From Aquimarina longa SW024 (GTDB lineage: Bacteria; Bacteroidota; Bacteroidia; Flavobacteriales; Flavobacteriaceae): a DNA stretch of 64,000 nt. The stretch spans positions 1-64,000 of the forward strand of contig NZ_AVQK01000014.1 of the NCBI RefSeq assembly GCF_001401755.1, written 5' to 3'. The notes beneath the pieces were generated by a model. It ran no database searches, was not told the DNA's origin, and saw only the letters and a list, made by a program, of their open reading frames with translations. Below are positions 27,501 to 34,842 of the stretch, one piece after another (position 1 is the first letter of the stretch; the number at the start of each line of letters is the position of its first letter). A program made the position numbers and the translations under genes.

Positions 27501-27914
27501 AAAGGTTTTTTTTTCTTGACTTGATTTTTTTTCTTTTTTTGTACTTGATGAACCAGACTCTAGTTTTTCTAACTCTCTTAAGTGATAGAATATTTTTTTT
27601 AGGTTAGGGTCATTTTCTTTTGTTTTTTCATAAATTACATAGTATTTTTCTCCAAAAGTTTTGTAACCAAACTTTGTCTTGTTTAGTAGCCTATTGATTG
27701 CGAGAGTTAAATTTTCTTTTTCTCTGGTTTTGAAATCTACCTTTACAGTATTAAGCTGTTTAGAGTCATAGGTAAAAAAAACTTGATATTTTTCTCCTAT
27801 CTCTTCTAATACCATTGTAAGAGGTCGTTGTTGTGGAGTAGCTAAAGTTATACTAGGATATATTATTGTGATAAAAAAGATTATGTATATTATTGAGTAC
27901 TTTAGATTTTGCAT
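24585..27914 (-). CDS. SusC/RagA family TonB-linked outer membrane protein with N-terminal signalling domain
   Basis: The 1109-residue receptor has a signal peptide (1-25), an STN (secretin/TonB short N-terminal) domain at about 30-105, a charged Lys/Ser linker, a CarboxypepD_reg-like domain at about 135-210, the SusC plug signature G-Y-G-T-R-K-R-K-E-L-S-G-A-I, and a 22-strand barrel ending in G-I-N-L-E-F. The STN domain marks transducers that signal through FecR to an ECF sigma factor, and both are encoded just upstream. The R-G-K plug motif (T-K-R-G-K-I) is intact. It imports an unknown glycan, peptide or other nutrient. Confidence 0.95.
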   Translation of the reverse strand: MQNLKYSIIYIIFFITIIYPSITLATPQQRPLTMVLEEIGEKYQVFFTYDSKQLNTVKVDFKTREKENLTLAINRLLNKTKFGYKTFGEKYYVIYEKTKENDPNLKKIFYHLRELEKLESGSSSTKKEKKSSQEKKTFIEGTVSDTQGTPLIGTSVIVKGTNNGVIADFDGVFKIEIPKNATTLVFSYLGFKTKEIDIKNSTDFNIILEEERGQLEEIVVVGYGTRKRKELSGAISSIYAEDIENAPVQSFDKAVQGRVPGVQVVSSGAPGSAVEIRIRGVGSINSGNEPLYIIDGVQVLSGQVSEVNTQDNVLSSINPNDIISIDILKDASASIYGAQAANGVVIITTKRGKIGAPQFNFSAQWGVHKVINHLDLLTGPEWTELILEGYANRFGITSSQYQNQLANLGKPEDAKNYDWQDLLFQEGFMSSYQLSARGGSDKSRYFISGSYNNTEGHVIGTGFERGTLRVNLDNNFNDRLTTSLSTNFSITKNNATTDDGFFFNNPTVASAFIVPTNSPYNEDGSIREPLFGLFDENPLVNENPDLYDESSVTYKILTSFTLDYKLFKNVKFKSVLGFDFLSNNYNFFGSPEAKVAANTRGRIYKSNNRITNWQTDQIFSYNNVFGDIHSLETLVGVTYRQQKTNYFFTSGENLILSNLTSLENAVTPNQIGGFDAEWKLAGLFGRLNYTFDNKYILTASIRRDGSSRFGKNKRWGWFPSISAAWRLSSESFMKKIDKTINDLKIRASYGITGNANIGNFASKGLFTPNSYITSGGLTPLTIENPNLSWEQSESFNIGLDTQLFNNRIALTIDYFLRKTKDLILARPIPETTGYSSLTENIGAVENRGVELSLSTTNIETANFSWNTNFNIATIKNEITALTDQVNQITDNTSGTINQVGESLNSWYAIRWAGVNPADGRPMYYDKNGQLTFNPTEDDRVIVGNSIPTFTGGLTNSFSYKNFSVSAFFQYSGGNYLRNRLAFSTKASGSYGDRNQQRSELNRWQKPGDITDVPIAVNGFAYDARPGNEYSSKHIEKGDYIRLKEVKISYNFPNTLIEKLSLTNMNIYLSGTNLWTETPYTGRDPEILGGDETGDYPQSKSYILGINLEF

Positions 27915-28065
27915 TATATTCTTTTTTGATTACTTTAATTTTTCTTTTTTCCTTAGCTATAAAATCAAATATTAACATCCTTGTTTTTTTAAAAAAGGGT
28001 AGCTAATATTTTGTTCATTTTAAATGTCGAAATATTATAAAACTGTTGGTAGAGAATTGTGAATT

Positions 28066-29094
28066 CTATTTTATAATTAATTTGTTATCATCTACGATTA
28101 TTTTAATGCTTAGTGAAACTTCTAATATCGGAATGACAGTTTCCATATCTTTCATAGGGATACTCACTTTCCTAGTTTCTTTTAATATAGTTGTGTCGTT
28201 TACTTCAATATGAGTACCATAAATTTCTTCTATTTTGGCAAAGATTTCCTTAACGGTATCTTCCATTTGTAATGTGCCATCTTTCCACGAAGTATAGGAT
28301 TCTTGCGGTACTTTATTACGTTTAATAATTTTTCTCTCTATTGCAGAATATGATATAAAATCTCCAGGAAAGAGATATTCTTCTTTACCATTCATTTTGA
28401 GTTTTATCTTACCTTCTTTTAAAAAGACTTCTGTAATATTTCCTCTGTTCTGTACATTAAATTGAGTTCCTAGGACTTCAATGATTAACCCTTTTGTTAT
28501 TACTTGAAACTTACTTTTTTTTACTATTTTTTTTTCAACTTTGAAAAATGCTTCGCCTTCTAACCATACTTTTCGGGTATTGTCTTTAGACCAATTTTCA
28601 TCTATTTTAAGGTTAGAATTTGAATTAAGATTTACGATAGATTCATCCGGTAATTTGATGGTTTTCCATTCAGCAAAATCAGTTTTGTAATCCATATTAG
28701 TAACACTGATCTGTGTTTTGTAGAACCAAATTCCAGAGGTAAATAAAATTGCTATAGCGACTGCGATAGCAATTTTGTGAAATATACTACTGTATCTTTT
28801 AATAGTTAGTTTTGTTTCTTCTTTTTGATGAATGAGAAGAGTAGGTCCTACAATTTTTTTAAGCTTATCATTAATATAATCATCACTTTTATCGTCTGTT
28901 TCAAAATAATGTTTTGTAGCTAATAAGAATTCTTTAGCAGTGGTAATAGTTTCTTTGTTTTCTGGGTAAGTTTGTAAAAAATCATTCCAGAATGAGTTAC
29001 TTATATCTGATGGAGCAAGTACCCAATTTGTAAAATCAGGATCCTCGATTAATTGCTCAAATGACATGTTTTTATAAAAGGAGAAGTCACTCAT
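28066..29094 (-). CDS. FecR family anti-sigma factor
   Basis: The 342-residue protein has an N-terminal cytoplasmic region (about 1-105) with a W-x-x-F-L helix, one transmembrane helix at about 107-125, then the periplasmic FecR domain (F-A-E-W-K-T-I-K-L-P-D-E-S-I-V-N-L-N-S) and a C-terminal DUF4974-type domain (about 275-342). It should hold the ECF sigma factor until the SusC STN domain signals. It precedes susC by 151 bases and is separated from the sigma gene by an M23 peptidase gene. A conserved 20-bp motif lies 90 bases upstream. Confidence 0.94.
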   Translation of the reverse strand: MSDFSFYKNMSFEQLIEDPDFTNWVLAPSDISNSFWNDFLQTYPENKETITTAKEFLLATKHYFETDDKSDDYINDKLKKIVGPTLLIHQKEETKLTIKRYSSIFHKIAIAVAIAILFTSGIWFYKTQISVTNMDYKTDFAEWKTIKLPDESIVNLNSNSNLKIDENWSKDNTRKVWLEGEAFFKVEKKIVKKSKFQVITKGLIIEVLGTQFNVQNRGNITEVFLKEGKIKLKMNGKEEYLFPGDFISYSAIERKIIKRNKVPQESYTSWKDGTLQMEDTVKEIFAKIEEIYGTHIEVNDTTILKETRKVSIPMKDMETVIPILEVSLSIKIIVDDNKLIIK

Positions 29095-29183
29095 CTACGA
29101 TTCTTTTTTTATTTAGATTTTATATTTAAAACTTGAATCAATTGTTGTTTTAGCGTAAATTGCTTGTATATGTTAGATATGTG

Positions 29184-29203
29184 AGTTTTAGTTTTGTAAC
29201 CTT
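29184..29203 (-). promoter_or_regulatory. Candidate ECF sigma promoter motif, copy 1 (FecR-SusCD)
   Basis: On the minus strand the motif contains GGTTACAAAAC followed by TAAAACT. It matches the copy upstream of the M23 gene at 19 of 20 positions and lies 90 bases before the fecR start. It is the best visible candidate for recognition by the ECF sigma encoded nearby. Confidence 0.6.
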
Positions 29204-29244
29204 GATAAATAAAAAAAATAAGTAATTTTATGATTATAGTCAAA

Positions 29245-29278
29245 AAAGGCTTCTAAAATTTAATCTTTAGAAGCCTTT
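29245..29278 (-). terminator. Terminator after the M23 peptidase gene
   Basis: AAAGGCTTCTAAA (29245-29257) pairs perfectly with TTTAGAAGCCTTT (29266-29278), a 13-bp stem; on the minus strand it runs into a T6 tract. It separates the M23 gene from the FecR promoter. Confidence 0.88.
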
Positions 29279-29342
29279 AGTTTAGTTGTTATATTTAAAA
29301 TATTGTTGCTAATTCAAAAAATATAACAGGTTGTTTTATTCT

Positions 29343-29394
29343 ACCTTATTTAAAAGGAAATTTATTTTTTTATAAATTTCCTTTTAAATAAGGT
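29343..29394. repeat. Perfect 22-bp inverted repeat over the M23 stop codon
   Basis: Bases 29343-29364 are the exact reverse complement of 29373-29394, with an 8-base AT loop. The stop codon of the M23 gene (29362-29364) lies at the inner end of one arm and the other arm encodes its last residues (about N-T-L-F-K-R-K-F). A second, separate terminator hairpin follows downstream. Confidence 0.85.
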
Positions 29395-31080
29395 GTTATT
29401 ATCGTTATTCCCTTTTATTGTCAGAAAATATAAATTGTTTTTTAGGAAGCTTAAATCGATTGTGATTTCTTCTAATTTATTGTCTAAAGTATATAGTTTT
29501 TTATATACTTCTTTTCCTGTGATATCCTGAATGATGATATTCGCATTCTGATCAAGTTTTTCTAATAATTTTAATCGGGTAGTTTCTGTTACCGGATTAG
29601 GAAACATAGCAAAGATATCTTTATTTAGATCGTTTTTGGATATGATTTTATTAGTTTTGTTAGATACTGTAAAAGCTATAAAATCTGGTTCTTCCATACC
29701 ATATTGTGCTTCAAAATACCATTCCTCGTTTCCGAAACTTGCATCCTTTAGTACAATCGCTTCTGACCAAAATTTCCAATCTTTATTTTCAATGAGGCCT
29801 TCCCATTTTTTATATAATGTTCCATTTGGTTTATAGATTTTGAAACGAATTCGATCTCCCACTTTTGGGTTTTGAAAGTATCCTGTAAAATAAATTTCTT
29901 GACCAGTTTTAAAATTTCTGTTTTCTGGAGTGTTATTAAGAAAGTAATCACCACTTGGTTGGTAATCTAATGTTTTTAGTCCCAGAAGTTGACGGTATTG
30001 TACATGAAAATAACTTTTTACGATACTCTGATTTCCTAGACTTGTTTCATAGTAATACCATCCAGACTCATTTGGATTACCACTTGCCCATGCCCATCCC
30101 CAAAAATACCTGTTTCTTTGGGGGACATTTACTGTAGAAGGATTCCAGTAAAATAATGTATCTCCTTCAACTTTTCGTATGGTATTATGAAGTTTAAGAT
30201 TGGGAGTTTGATTAGCTATATAGGAGGTAACCCAGATTTGTTCTCCACTTTTAAAATATTTATAATTTTTTATATTCTCATTTTCATTACATTTTTTATT
30301 TTTTTCTGCCCAATCCGGGATATTATCAATACCTCCAAACGTTGAAGGGTGTACTTTAGGAAAATTATAATGTACTACATTTCCTATTACTTCAGGATTC
30401 AAATACGGTTGTGTTTGTTCCCATAAACTTTCTTTATAAGGGTCTATGGTTTTTCCGTTTTTTTCAACTTCAAAATGTAAATGTGGAGCTTCTGAATATC
30501 CAGAACTACCGATATAGCCTAAAAACTCTCCTTTTCTTACGGTACTCCCGATTGGTTTGTTAGTGATTGAGTATTTCTTAAGATGCCCATAAAGAGTAGT
30601 AGTTCCATCGATATGTTTTATCTTAACCATATTCCATGTTAAATCTTGCTGAAAAATATCATCTATATTTCCGCAGGTCTTATCGTATTCTCCATCTATT
30701 TTTTCCACGATAATCCCATCTGCAGCAGCTACTGCATATGTCATTTCTTGATTCATTGTGATCCAAGGGTATGGCCATAAAGAAAAATCAGTACCTTTAT
30801 GTTGATCATATGTCCATTGACCGCCACCCCAATCGACATATTGTTTTTTTTCTGGATTTTGATCTACAAAGTTTGTGATAAAATATAAAGTATTAAATCC
30901 TGAAGGGAGATCTGCGATTTCTATTGGAATTCTAAATTTAATTAAACATTTTTTTGTGCTTGATTGTTGTGATAATTCATTTTTAACATATCTTTTGTCG
31001 TCTAAATTACTGATATTGTGCGCTTTAATATTGGTGATTAGGTTGATTGCCAGAAATAAAAAAATAGATAGCTTTTTCAT
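29362..31080 (-). CDS. M23 family metallopeptidase with T9SS C-terminal sorting domain
   Basis: The 572-residue protein has a signal peptide (1-20). The LytM/M23 zinc site is visible as H-K-G-T-D near residue 95 and H-L-H-F-E near 200, with G-H-L-K-K-Y between. Residues about 270-470 hold two beta-rich repeats with F-K-S-G-E-Q-I-W and F-K-T-G-Q-E-I-Y. The last 80 residues are a type A T9SS sorting domain (F-P-N-P-V-T-E, I-Q-D-I-T-G-K-E-V-Y, L-Y-F-L-T-I). It should be secreted through T9SS and cut peptidoglycan or glycine-rich peptides. It lies between the sigma and anti-sigma genes. Confidence 0.92.
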   Translation of the reverse strand: MKKLSIFLFLAINLITNIKAHNISNLDDKRYVKNELSQQSSTKKCLIKFRIPIEIADLPSGFNTLYFITNFVDQNPEKKQYVDWGGGQWTYDQHKGTDFSLWPYPWITMNQEMTYAVAAADGIIVEKIDGEYDKTCGNIDDIFQQDLTWNMVKIKHIDGTTTLYGHLKKYSITNKPIGSTVRKGEFLGYIGSSGYSEAPHLHFEVEKNGKTIDPYKESLWEQTQPYLNPEVIGNVVHYNFPKVHPSTFGGIDNIPDWAEKNKKCNENENIKNYKYFKSGEQIWVTSYIANQTPNLKLHNTIRKVEGDTLFYWNPSTVNVPQRNRYFWGWAWASGNPNESGWYYYETSLGNQSIVKSYFHVQYRQLLGLKTLDYQPSGDYFLNNTPENRNFKTGQEIYFTGYFQNPKVGDRIRFKIYKPNGTLYKKWEGLIENKDWKFWSEAIVLKDASFGNEEWYFEAQYGMEEPDFIAFTVSNKTNKIISKNDLNKDIFAMFPNPVTETTRLKLLEKLDQNANIIIQDITGKEVYKKLYTLDNKLEEITIDLSFLKNNLYFLTIKGNNDNNTLFKRKFIKK

Positions 31081-31435
31081 GATTGTGGGTTTTAAGATTG
31101 TTATATGAGTTAAGAACCTTTACATATGATATGATGTATGTTTTTGTAGAGGGGTTTTAAAAACAAACGACCCTACAATTAAGATAGAAGCTTAAGTTTT
31201 GGTTTTGTAACCTTTAGAATTTTGAAAAGATGAAAATAATTGTTTAATTAGGGACTAATAGTTCTTCACAGGATAGGTGCATTGATAGTGTCTATAAGAT
31301 AGGAGAGAAGAGAATATACTGGGATAAAATATAATGTAATATACTGATTTTGAAGATTTTGTTTTTTTGTGTTTAACCTAAAATCGTAATCTATGAAAGG
31401 GATTGGGATATTGAAAAAAAGAAATCTAGTTTTAA
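31081..31435 (-). other. Intergenic region upstream of the M23 gene
   Basis: This 355-base stretch separates the sigma gene from the M23 gene. It holds the 20-bp candidate ECF motif at 31195-31214. I find no reading frame or terminator in the rest, which is AT-rich. Confidence 0.5.
31195..31214 (-). promoter_or_regulatory. Candidate ECF sigma promoter motif, copy 2 (M23 gene)
   Basis: The minus strand reads GGTTACAAAAC followed by CAAAACT, 115 bases upstream of the M23 start. It differs from copy 1 at one position. Two near-identical copies at the heads of two units of one sigma/anti-sigma locus suggest a shared regulator site. Confidence 0.6.
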
Positions 31436-32008
31436 TTATTTTTGTTTACGCAACATTTTATGTCTTAATTTATCCAATGCTCGAGAAACATAATTGCGAG
31501 CTACTTGATTACTTAGTGATGTTAATTGTGTTATCTGATCGTAACTTAATCCTTCATAAAAACGTAAGTAAATTATTTCTTTTTGTCGGATAGGTAAAGA
31601 ATCAATATGAGATTTTAACCATAAGATTCTTTCTTGTGATAATTCTTTGCGGATTAATTCTTGTTCTATAGAATCATCTTTATCATCTAGGTCTATAACT
31701 AATTTTCTAATTACGGTCCTACGATTTTCTTTATTTAGTTCTGATATTATATTTTGCTTAATTGATTTAAACAAATAGACTTCAAGATTGATTACATGGT
31801 TTAGTTTGTCTGGAGTCTTGAACATTTTTATGAAAAAATCCTGAATAACATTTTCTACCAAATTATAATCATTACTAAAAATACTACCAAAGCGTAATAG
31901 TTTATTGTAATATATTTTATAGATATCACAAAAAGCTTCTTGATTTCCTTGTTTAAACCTTTCAAATAACTTTATGGTAATGTCTTTGTTCAAAATATAA
32001 TTTAACAA
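31436..32008 (-). CDS. ECF RNA polymerase sigma factor (sigma-70 family)
   Basis: The protein is 190 residues if translation starts at TTG 32008, or 185 from a second TTG at 31993. No ATG precedes the sigma-2 domain, so a TTG start is likely. Sigma region 2 is seen as F-K-Q-G-N-Q-E-A-F and V-E-N-V-I-Q-D-F-F-I-K-M-F; region 4 as L-P-I-R-Q-K-E-I-I-Y-L-R-F-Y-E-G-L-S-Y-D-Q-I followed by the recognition helix. It should direct transcription of the FecR-SusCD operon and the M23 gene when released from FecR. Confidence 0.92.
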   Translation of the reverse strand: MLNYILNKDITIKLFERFKQGNQEAFCDIYKIYYNKLLRFGSIFSNDYNLVENVIQDFFIKMFKTPDKLNHVINLEVYLFKSIKQNIISELNKENRRTVIRKLVIDLDDKDDSIEQELIRKELSQERILWLKSHIDSLPIRQKEIIYLRFYEGLSYDQITQLTSLSNQVARNYVSRALDKLRHKMLRKQK

Positions 32009-32219
32009 TTTAATTTAAATAATTGTATAAATTTATGAATTAAACTGAATTAATTTTATTTTTAATGAAGTTTTATTGTTTTTTATTAGTATGTCAATGT
32101 GCGTTTATTGTCTTTTCCTCCATGAATTGTACCACAAGAGTATTCTTTAACTTTAAGATTTATTGGTGAAATATGATTTAGATAGGTTTAAAAAAATTAC
32201 GATATCTAATACATTTAAG

Positions 32220-32951
32220 TTATTGGGTAATGATCTCAATTCCTGTGAAGTAGAGTGTCCGGTTTCCTTGGTTTACCTTATGAGTTTTAGCAATTTTAAT
32301 ACCACTAAAATCTTGATAATCTTCCCATGTAGTACTTATGGATGGTTTTAATTGATTCTTTTTTCTATAAACCCATTCTTTAATAATAAAATCTCCTTCA
32401 AAATAAAAGTCATAAGCGTCTCCTGGAGTATACCCTCCTTTATTTTTATATACGACAGTTAATTTTTGCATTTTAGTTTTACTTATTGGAGCTATAGCAT
32501 TTACTTGATGCTCTGAGGTAAAATTTGAAGCGTCCCATACCAAATTAAATGGGGCGAGTAACCAAAATTTATCATTGATAAATTCTTGATCTGTTTTGAT
32601 AGAAATACTATCTATCGTAGTTCTATTATATGTTATGGTATCTTTTTCAGAGATTAAGGTTACTACATCATTTTTTGGTTTCCAACTCCATGATTGTTCA
32701 AAATGAGTAGTGTCTTTATCAATATTAAAAGTGAATTTTATTTCTGTTACTTTTTTCCAATATTGGAATCCGTTTGCATGAGCAATTGCTTCGGCTGTTG
32801 TTCTGATCTTTTTTTTATTATTATCTACTAAGTATTTAGAGTCTCTAACCTCTATGTTTTCTTGTTTTTTAATATGTTTTTCGTTAGTAGAATTCTTTTT
32901 ACAGGCTATAGTTGCAAGAATAAATGATGCAAAAATTATAATTTTTTTCAT
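32220..32951 (-). CDS. Hypothetical lipoprotein
   Basis: The 243-residue protein has a lipoprotein signal (I-L-A-T-I-A-C17-K-K). An early segment A-E-A-I-A-H-A-N-G-F-Q-Y-W is followed by beta strands rich in Trp and Asp (S-W-S-W-K-P-K-N-D, F-W-L-L-A-P-F-N-L-V-W-D). The layout resembles LolA/outer-membrane-lipoprotein-sorting-like beta sheets, but I cannot name a family. It is monocistronic with its own -7 box. Function unknown; probably a periplasm-facing outer membrane lipoprotein. Confidence 0.72.
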   Translation of the reverse strand: MKKIIIFASFILATIACKKNSTNEKHIKKQENIEVRDSKYLVDNNKKKIRTTAEAIAHANGFQYWKKVTEIKFTFNIDKDTTHFEQSWSWKPKNDVVTLISEKDTITYNRTTIDSISIKTDQEFINDKFWLLAPFNLVWDASNFTSEHQVNAIAPISKTKMQKLTVVYKNKGGYTPGDAYDFYFEGDFIIKEWVYRKKNQLKPSISTTWEDYQDFSGIKIAKTHKVNQGNRTLYFTGIEIITQ

Positions 32952-32965
32952 TAATTTAATTTTGG

Positions 32966-32973
32966 CAAAAATA
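32966..32973 (-). promoter_or_regulatory. -7 box (TATTTTTG) of the hypothetical lipoprotein gene
   Basis: A TAnnTTTG match on the minus strand leaves 14 bases to the ATG at 32951. The neighbouring hairpin at 32975-33020 is the terminator of the upstream gene, so the promoter sits right behind it. Confidence 0.45.
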
Positions 32974-32974
32974 T

Positions 32975-33020
32975 AAAACCTAAAGCCTTATTAATCGAGA
33001 TTAACAAGGTTTTAGGTTTT
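32975..33020 (-). terminator. Terminator after the cupredoxin-like gene
   Basis: AAAACCTAAAGCCTT (32975-32989) pairs with AAGGTTTTAGGTTTT (33006-33020), 15 positions with one wobble. A T-rich stretch follows on the minus strand. Confidence 0.75.
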
Positions 33021-33178
33021 ATGCTAATTGAACTTTAAAATAGGATAGATTGATTAAATATATCATTAAAAATTCTATCCGAGACAATAATTATAGTTCT
33101 ATTTTTTTTGAAATAATACGGAAAAAGAGAAATAATTATGTGCTCATTTTAAGAGTTTAATTGGTATGACATTAAAAA

Positions 33179-33547
33179 CTATTTTACAGTTAGGGTATAC
33201 TGTGGAGTTTTATTTAAAGGGCAAAAATATTTATATGTCCCTTTTTTTAATGTAACAGTATTAGTGCTTTCTGTTTTACCATCTGCAACTACTTTGGTTA
33301 CATAAGCCGATTTAATATGATTTTTAGCATCAGAAGCATCTTTTCCTTCAGGGATTAATACAAAACCAACATCTGTTCCTACATTATTGTTAGAAATATT
33401 GAAGACATAACTTCCTTCTGATACTGTAATTTCTTTTTGGGTAAATTCTCCTTTAGTTTGTTCTAAAGATACCGTTTTTACTTCTTGTGCCTGAGTGCTA
33501 AATGCAATTGCTATAACGAATGAGAATATTGTAATTAATTTTTTCAT
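33179..33547 (-). CDS. Cupredoxin-like periplasmic protein lacking typical copper ligands
   Basis: The 122-residue protein has a signal peptide (1-20, ending T-Q-A-Q). The body has the plastocyanin-like order: I-T-V-S-E-G-S-Y-V-F-N-I-S-N-N-N, then F-V-L-I-P-E-G, and a final G-T-Y-K-Y-F-C-P-L-N loop and strand. In true blue copper proteins the last loop reads C-x-x-H-x-x-x-x-M and a His follows the first N-N turn. Here the Cys is kept, but His and Met are absent from the loop, and the first His is missing too. It is downstream of an AhpD-like gene on the same strand. It may bind another metal or none. Confidence 0.7.
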   Translation of the reverse strand: MKKLITIFSFVIAIAFSTQAQEVKTVSLEQTKGEFTQKEITVSEGSYVFNISNNNVGTDVGFVLIPEGKDASDAKNHIKSAYVTKVVADGKTESTNTVTLKKGTYKYFCPLNKTPQYTLTVK

Positions 33548-33592
33548 GATTTTAATAAAATTTATATATGATTTAAAAATTGTTTTTTTTAA

Positions 33593-33623
33593 GACTTCAC
33601 AAGTTTGTATGGCTTGTGAAGTC
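33593..33623. other. Hairpin between the AhpD-like and cupredoxin-like genes
   Basis: GACTTCACAAG (33593-33603) is the exact complement of CTTGTGAAGTC (33613-33623). There is no T tract on the side expected for a minus-strand terminator, so it may be a processing or partial-termination element between the two genes. Confidence 0.5.
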
Positions 33624-33637
33624 TATGTATTATATAA

Positions 33638-34186
33638 TTAAGCTTTTGTACTTTCTAATGGTTGTGCAATAGGAAAATCTACGGGTACCTTAGTTGTACT
33701 ATGAACGTAATTAGAAATAGTTTTATCTCCAACGAGTACTATAGTATCTATAAGATTTCCTTTGGTATATCCAGCATTAAAGAAATTTTCTGTTACTTCT
33801 TGATCAGCTTTTCCTCTATTTTCAGTAATATTTTTAGCTAAGTTAGCTAATGCATTAAGTTTTGAATCAAAAGGTGCTTGTCCTGCTCTAAGTTCTAAGA
33901 TTTGATCTTCTGTAAAACCGTTCATTTTTCCTATAGCTGTATGTGCAGATAAACAGTAAATACATCCATTTACTTCACTAACAGCTAAGTTTACTACTTC
34001 TTTTTCTTTTGCAGAAAGAGATGTTTTTGCATTAGAAAGATTTAGGTAATTTTCTAAAGCTGTTTCACTATGTGCATAAGTAGCATATAAGTTAGGTACA
34101 AATCCTAGTGCTTTATTAAGATTATCAAATATTGCTTGATTAGTTGTGTTTACTTCTTCTCTTGTTGGAACATTAAATGTGCTCAT
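33638..34186 (-). CDS. AhpD-like carboxymuconolactone decarboxylase-fold protein
   Basis: The 182-residue protein matches the peroxidase-related AhpD/CMD family. The redox C-x-x-C is N-G-C-I-Y-C-L-S-A-H, with the conserved E in S-E-V-N-G and the downstream His forming the usual relay. Such proteins reduce peroxides or partner peroxiredoxins in the cytoplasm. The transcript starts behind a 68-bp promoter element that also occurs in front of the small upstream gene. An AraC regulator and a DoxX gene lie further upstream, a context seen for redox-stress genes. Confidence 0.88.
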   Translation of the reverse strand: MSTFNVPTREEVNTTNQAIFDNLNKALGFVPNLYATYAHSETALENYLNLSNAKTSLSAKEKEVVNLAVSEVNGCIYCLSAHTAIGKMNGFTEDQILELRAGQAPFDSKLNALANLAKNITENRGKADQEVTENFFNAGYTKGNLIDTIVLVGDKTISNYVHSTTKVPVDFPIAQPLESTKA

Positions 34187-34265
34187 AGTTTTAGTTTTTA
34201 GTATTCCGAAATTTATTTCGGGATTTGTTATTACTTATTATTTATTATTGTTTGAAATTATCTGG

Positions 34266-34333
34266 TACAAAGATCTTGTATAAAAAGGCGTTATAGAATG
34301 GTTATTTTTCCCGATTACTTGTCAAAATTTCCC
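34266..34333 (-). promoter_or_regulatory. 68-bp promoter/operator element, copy A (AhpD-like gene)
   Basis: Read on the minus strand it contains GGGAAATTTTGACAAGT, then CGGGAAAAATAAC, and ends with a -7-like ATCTTTGTA. It aligns without gaps to copy B at 34524-34591 with about 48 of 68 identical bases. The repeated GGGAAA half-sites fit an activator-binding site such as that of an AraC-type protein. Confidence 0.6.
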
Positions 34334-34356
34334 ATTCTGATTAAAGTGTTTTTTGC

Positions 34357-34500
34357 TTAGCCCTTTTCTGGGGCACAATAAAAATCATGAATGCCTTTTT
34401 GTTCACAATGTGTTTTAGGATGTATAACATTGATTACTTTTTTTCTTCCGTTGCTAAATATCTCTATTAAATTGAATATTGATTTGTTCTGTGTTGCCAT
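34357..34500 (-). CDS. Small protein of 47 residues, unknown
   Basis: I start at the ATG at 34500 rather than the in-frame TTG at 34572, because the TTG lies inside the promoter element. The protein begins M-A-T-Q-N-K-S-I-F-N-L-I-E-I-F and continues with basic residues, two Cys and three His (H-P-K-T-H-C-E-Q-K, H-D-F-Y-C). The only support for a real gene is the conserved 68-bp element placed 23 bases upstream, shared with the AhpD-like gene, and sensible composition. A zinc- or metal-binding role is possible from the Cys/His residues but not shown. Confidence 0.5.
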   Translation of the reverse strand: MATQNKSIFNLIEIFSNGRKKVINVIHPKTHCEQKGIHDFYCAPEKG

Positions 34501-34523
34501 CTTATATAGTTTTAAATTAGTGA

Positions 34524-34591
34524 TACAAAGATGCGATACTAATGAGGGGTATGGAATAGTGATTTTTCCCAAGAACTTGTCAATTATTCCC
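34524..34591 (-). promoter_or_regulatory. 68-bp promoter/operator element, copy B (47-residue gene)
   Basis: The minus strand contains TTGACAAGT, then TTGGGAAAAATCAC, and a -7-like ATCTTTGTA that ends about 23 bases before the ATG at 34500. The strongest conservation with copy A is in the two GGGAA half-sites, the TTGACAAGT core and the -7 region. Confidence 0.6.
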
Positions 34592-34842
34592 GTATAGATA
34601 GAAAATACCTCTGTAGTGATATACTTTTTGAAGTATGTTTATAGAAAATATGAAGAATATTATTTTTTATAGAAATTCAGGTTTATAATAACGTCTTAGG
34701 TTTAATTTAAAAATGGAAATTGATCTGTTTTATTACCTGAAGTTGAAAGTTTATTTTGGTAGGAGATTAGATGTAATACTTATCTAAGAATATATATTTT
34801 TATAAATTTTGGTATAAAAGTATACGCTAAAAGAAAAGAGAT

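Noticed and set aside
31393..31593. 66-codon plus-strand frame over the sigma factor end
   Set aside because: Antisense to the sigma-4 region; no signal or promoter of its own.
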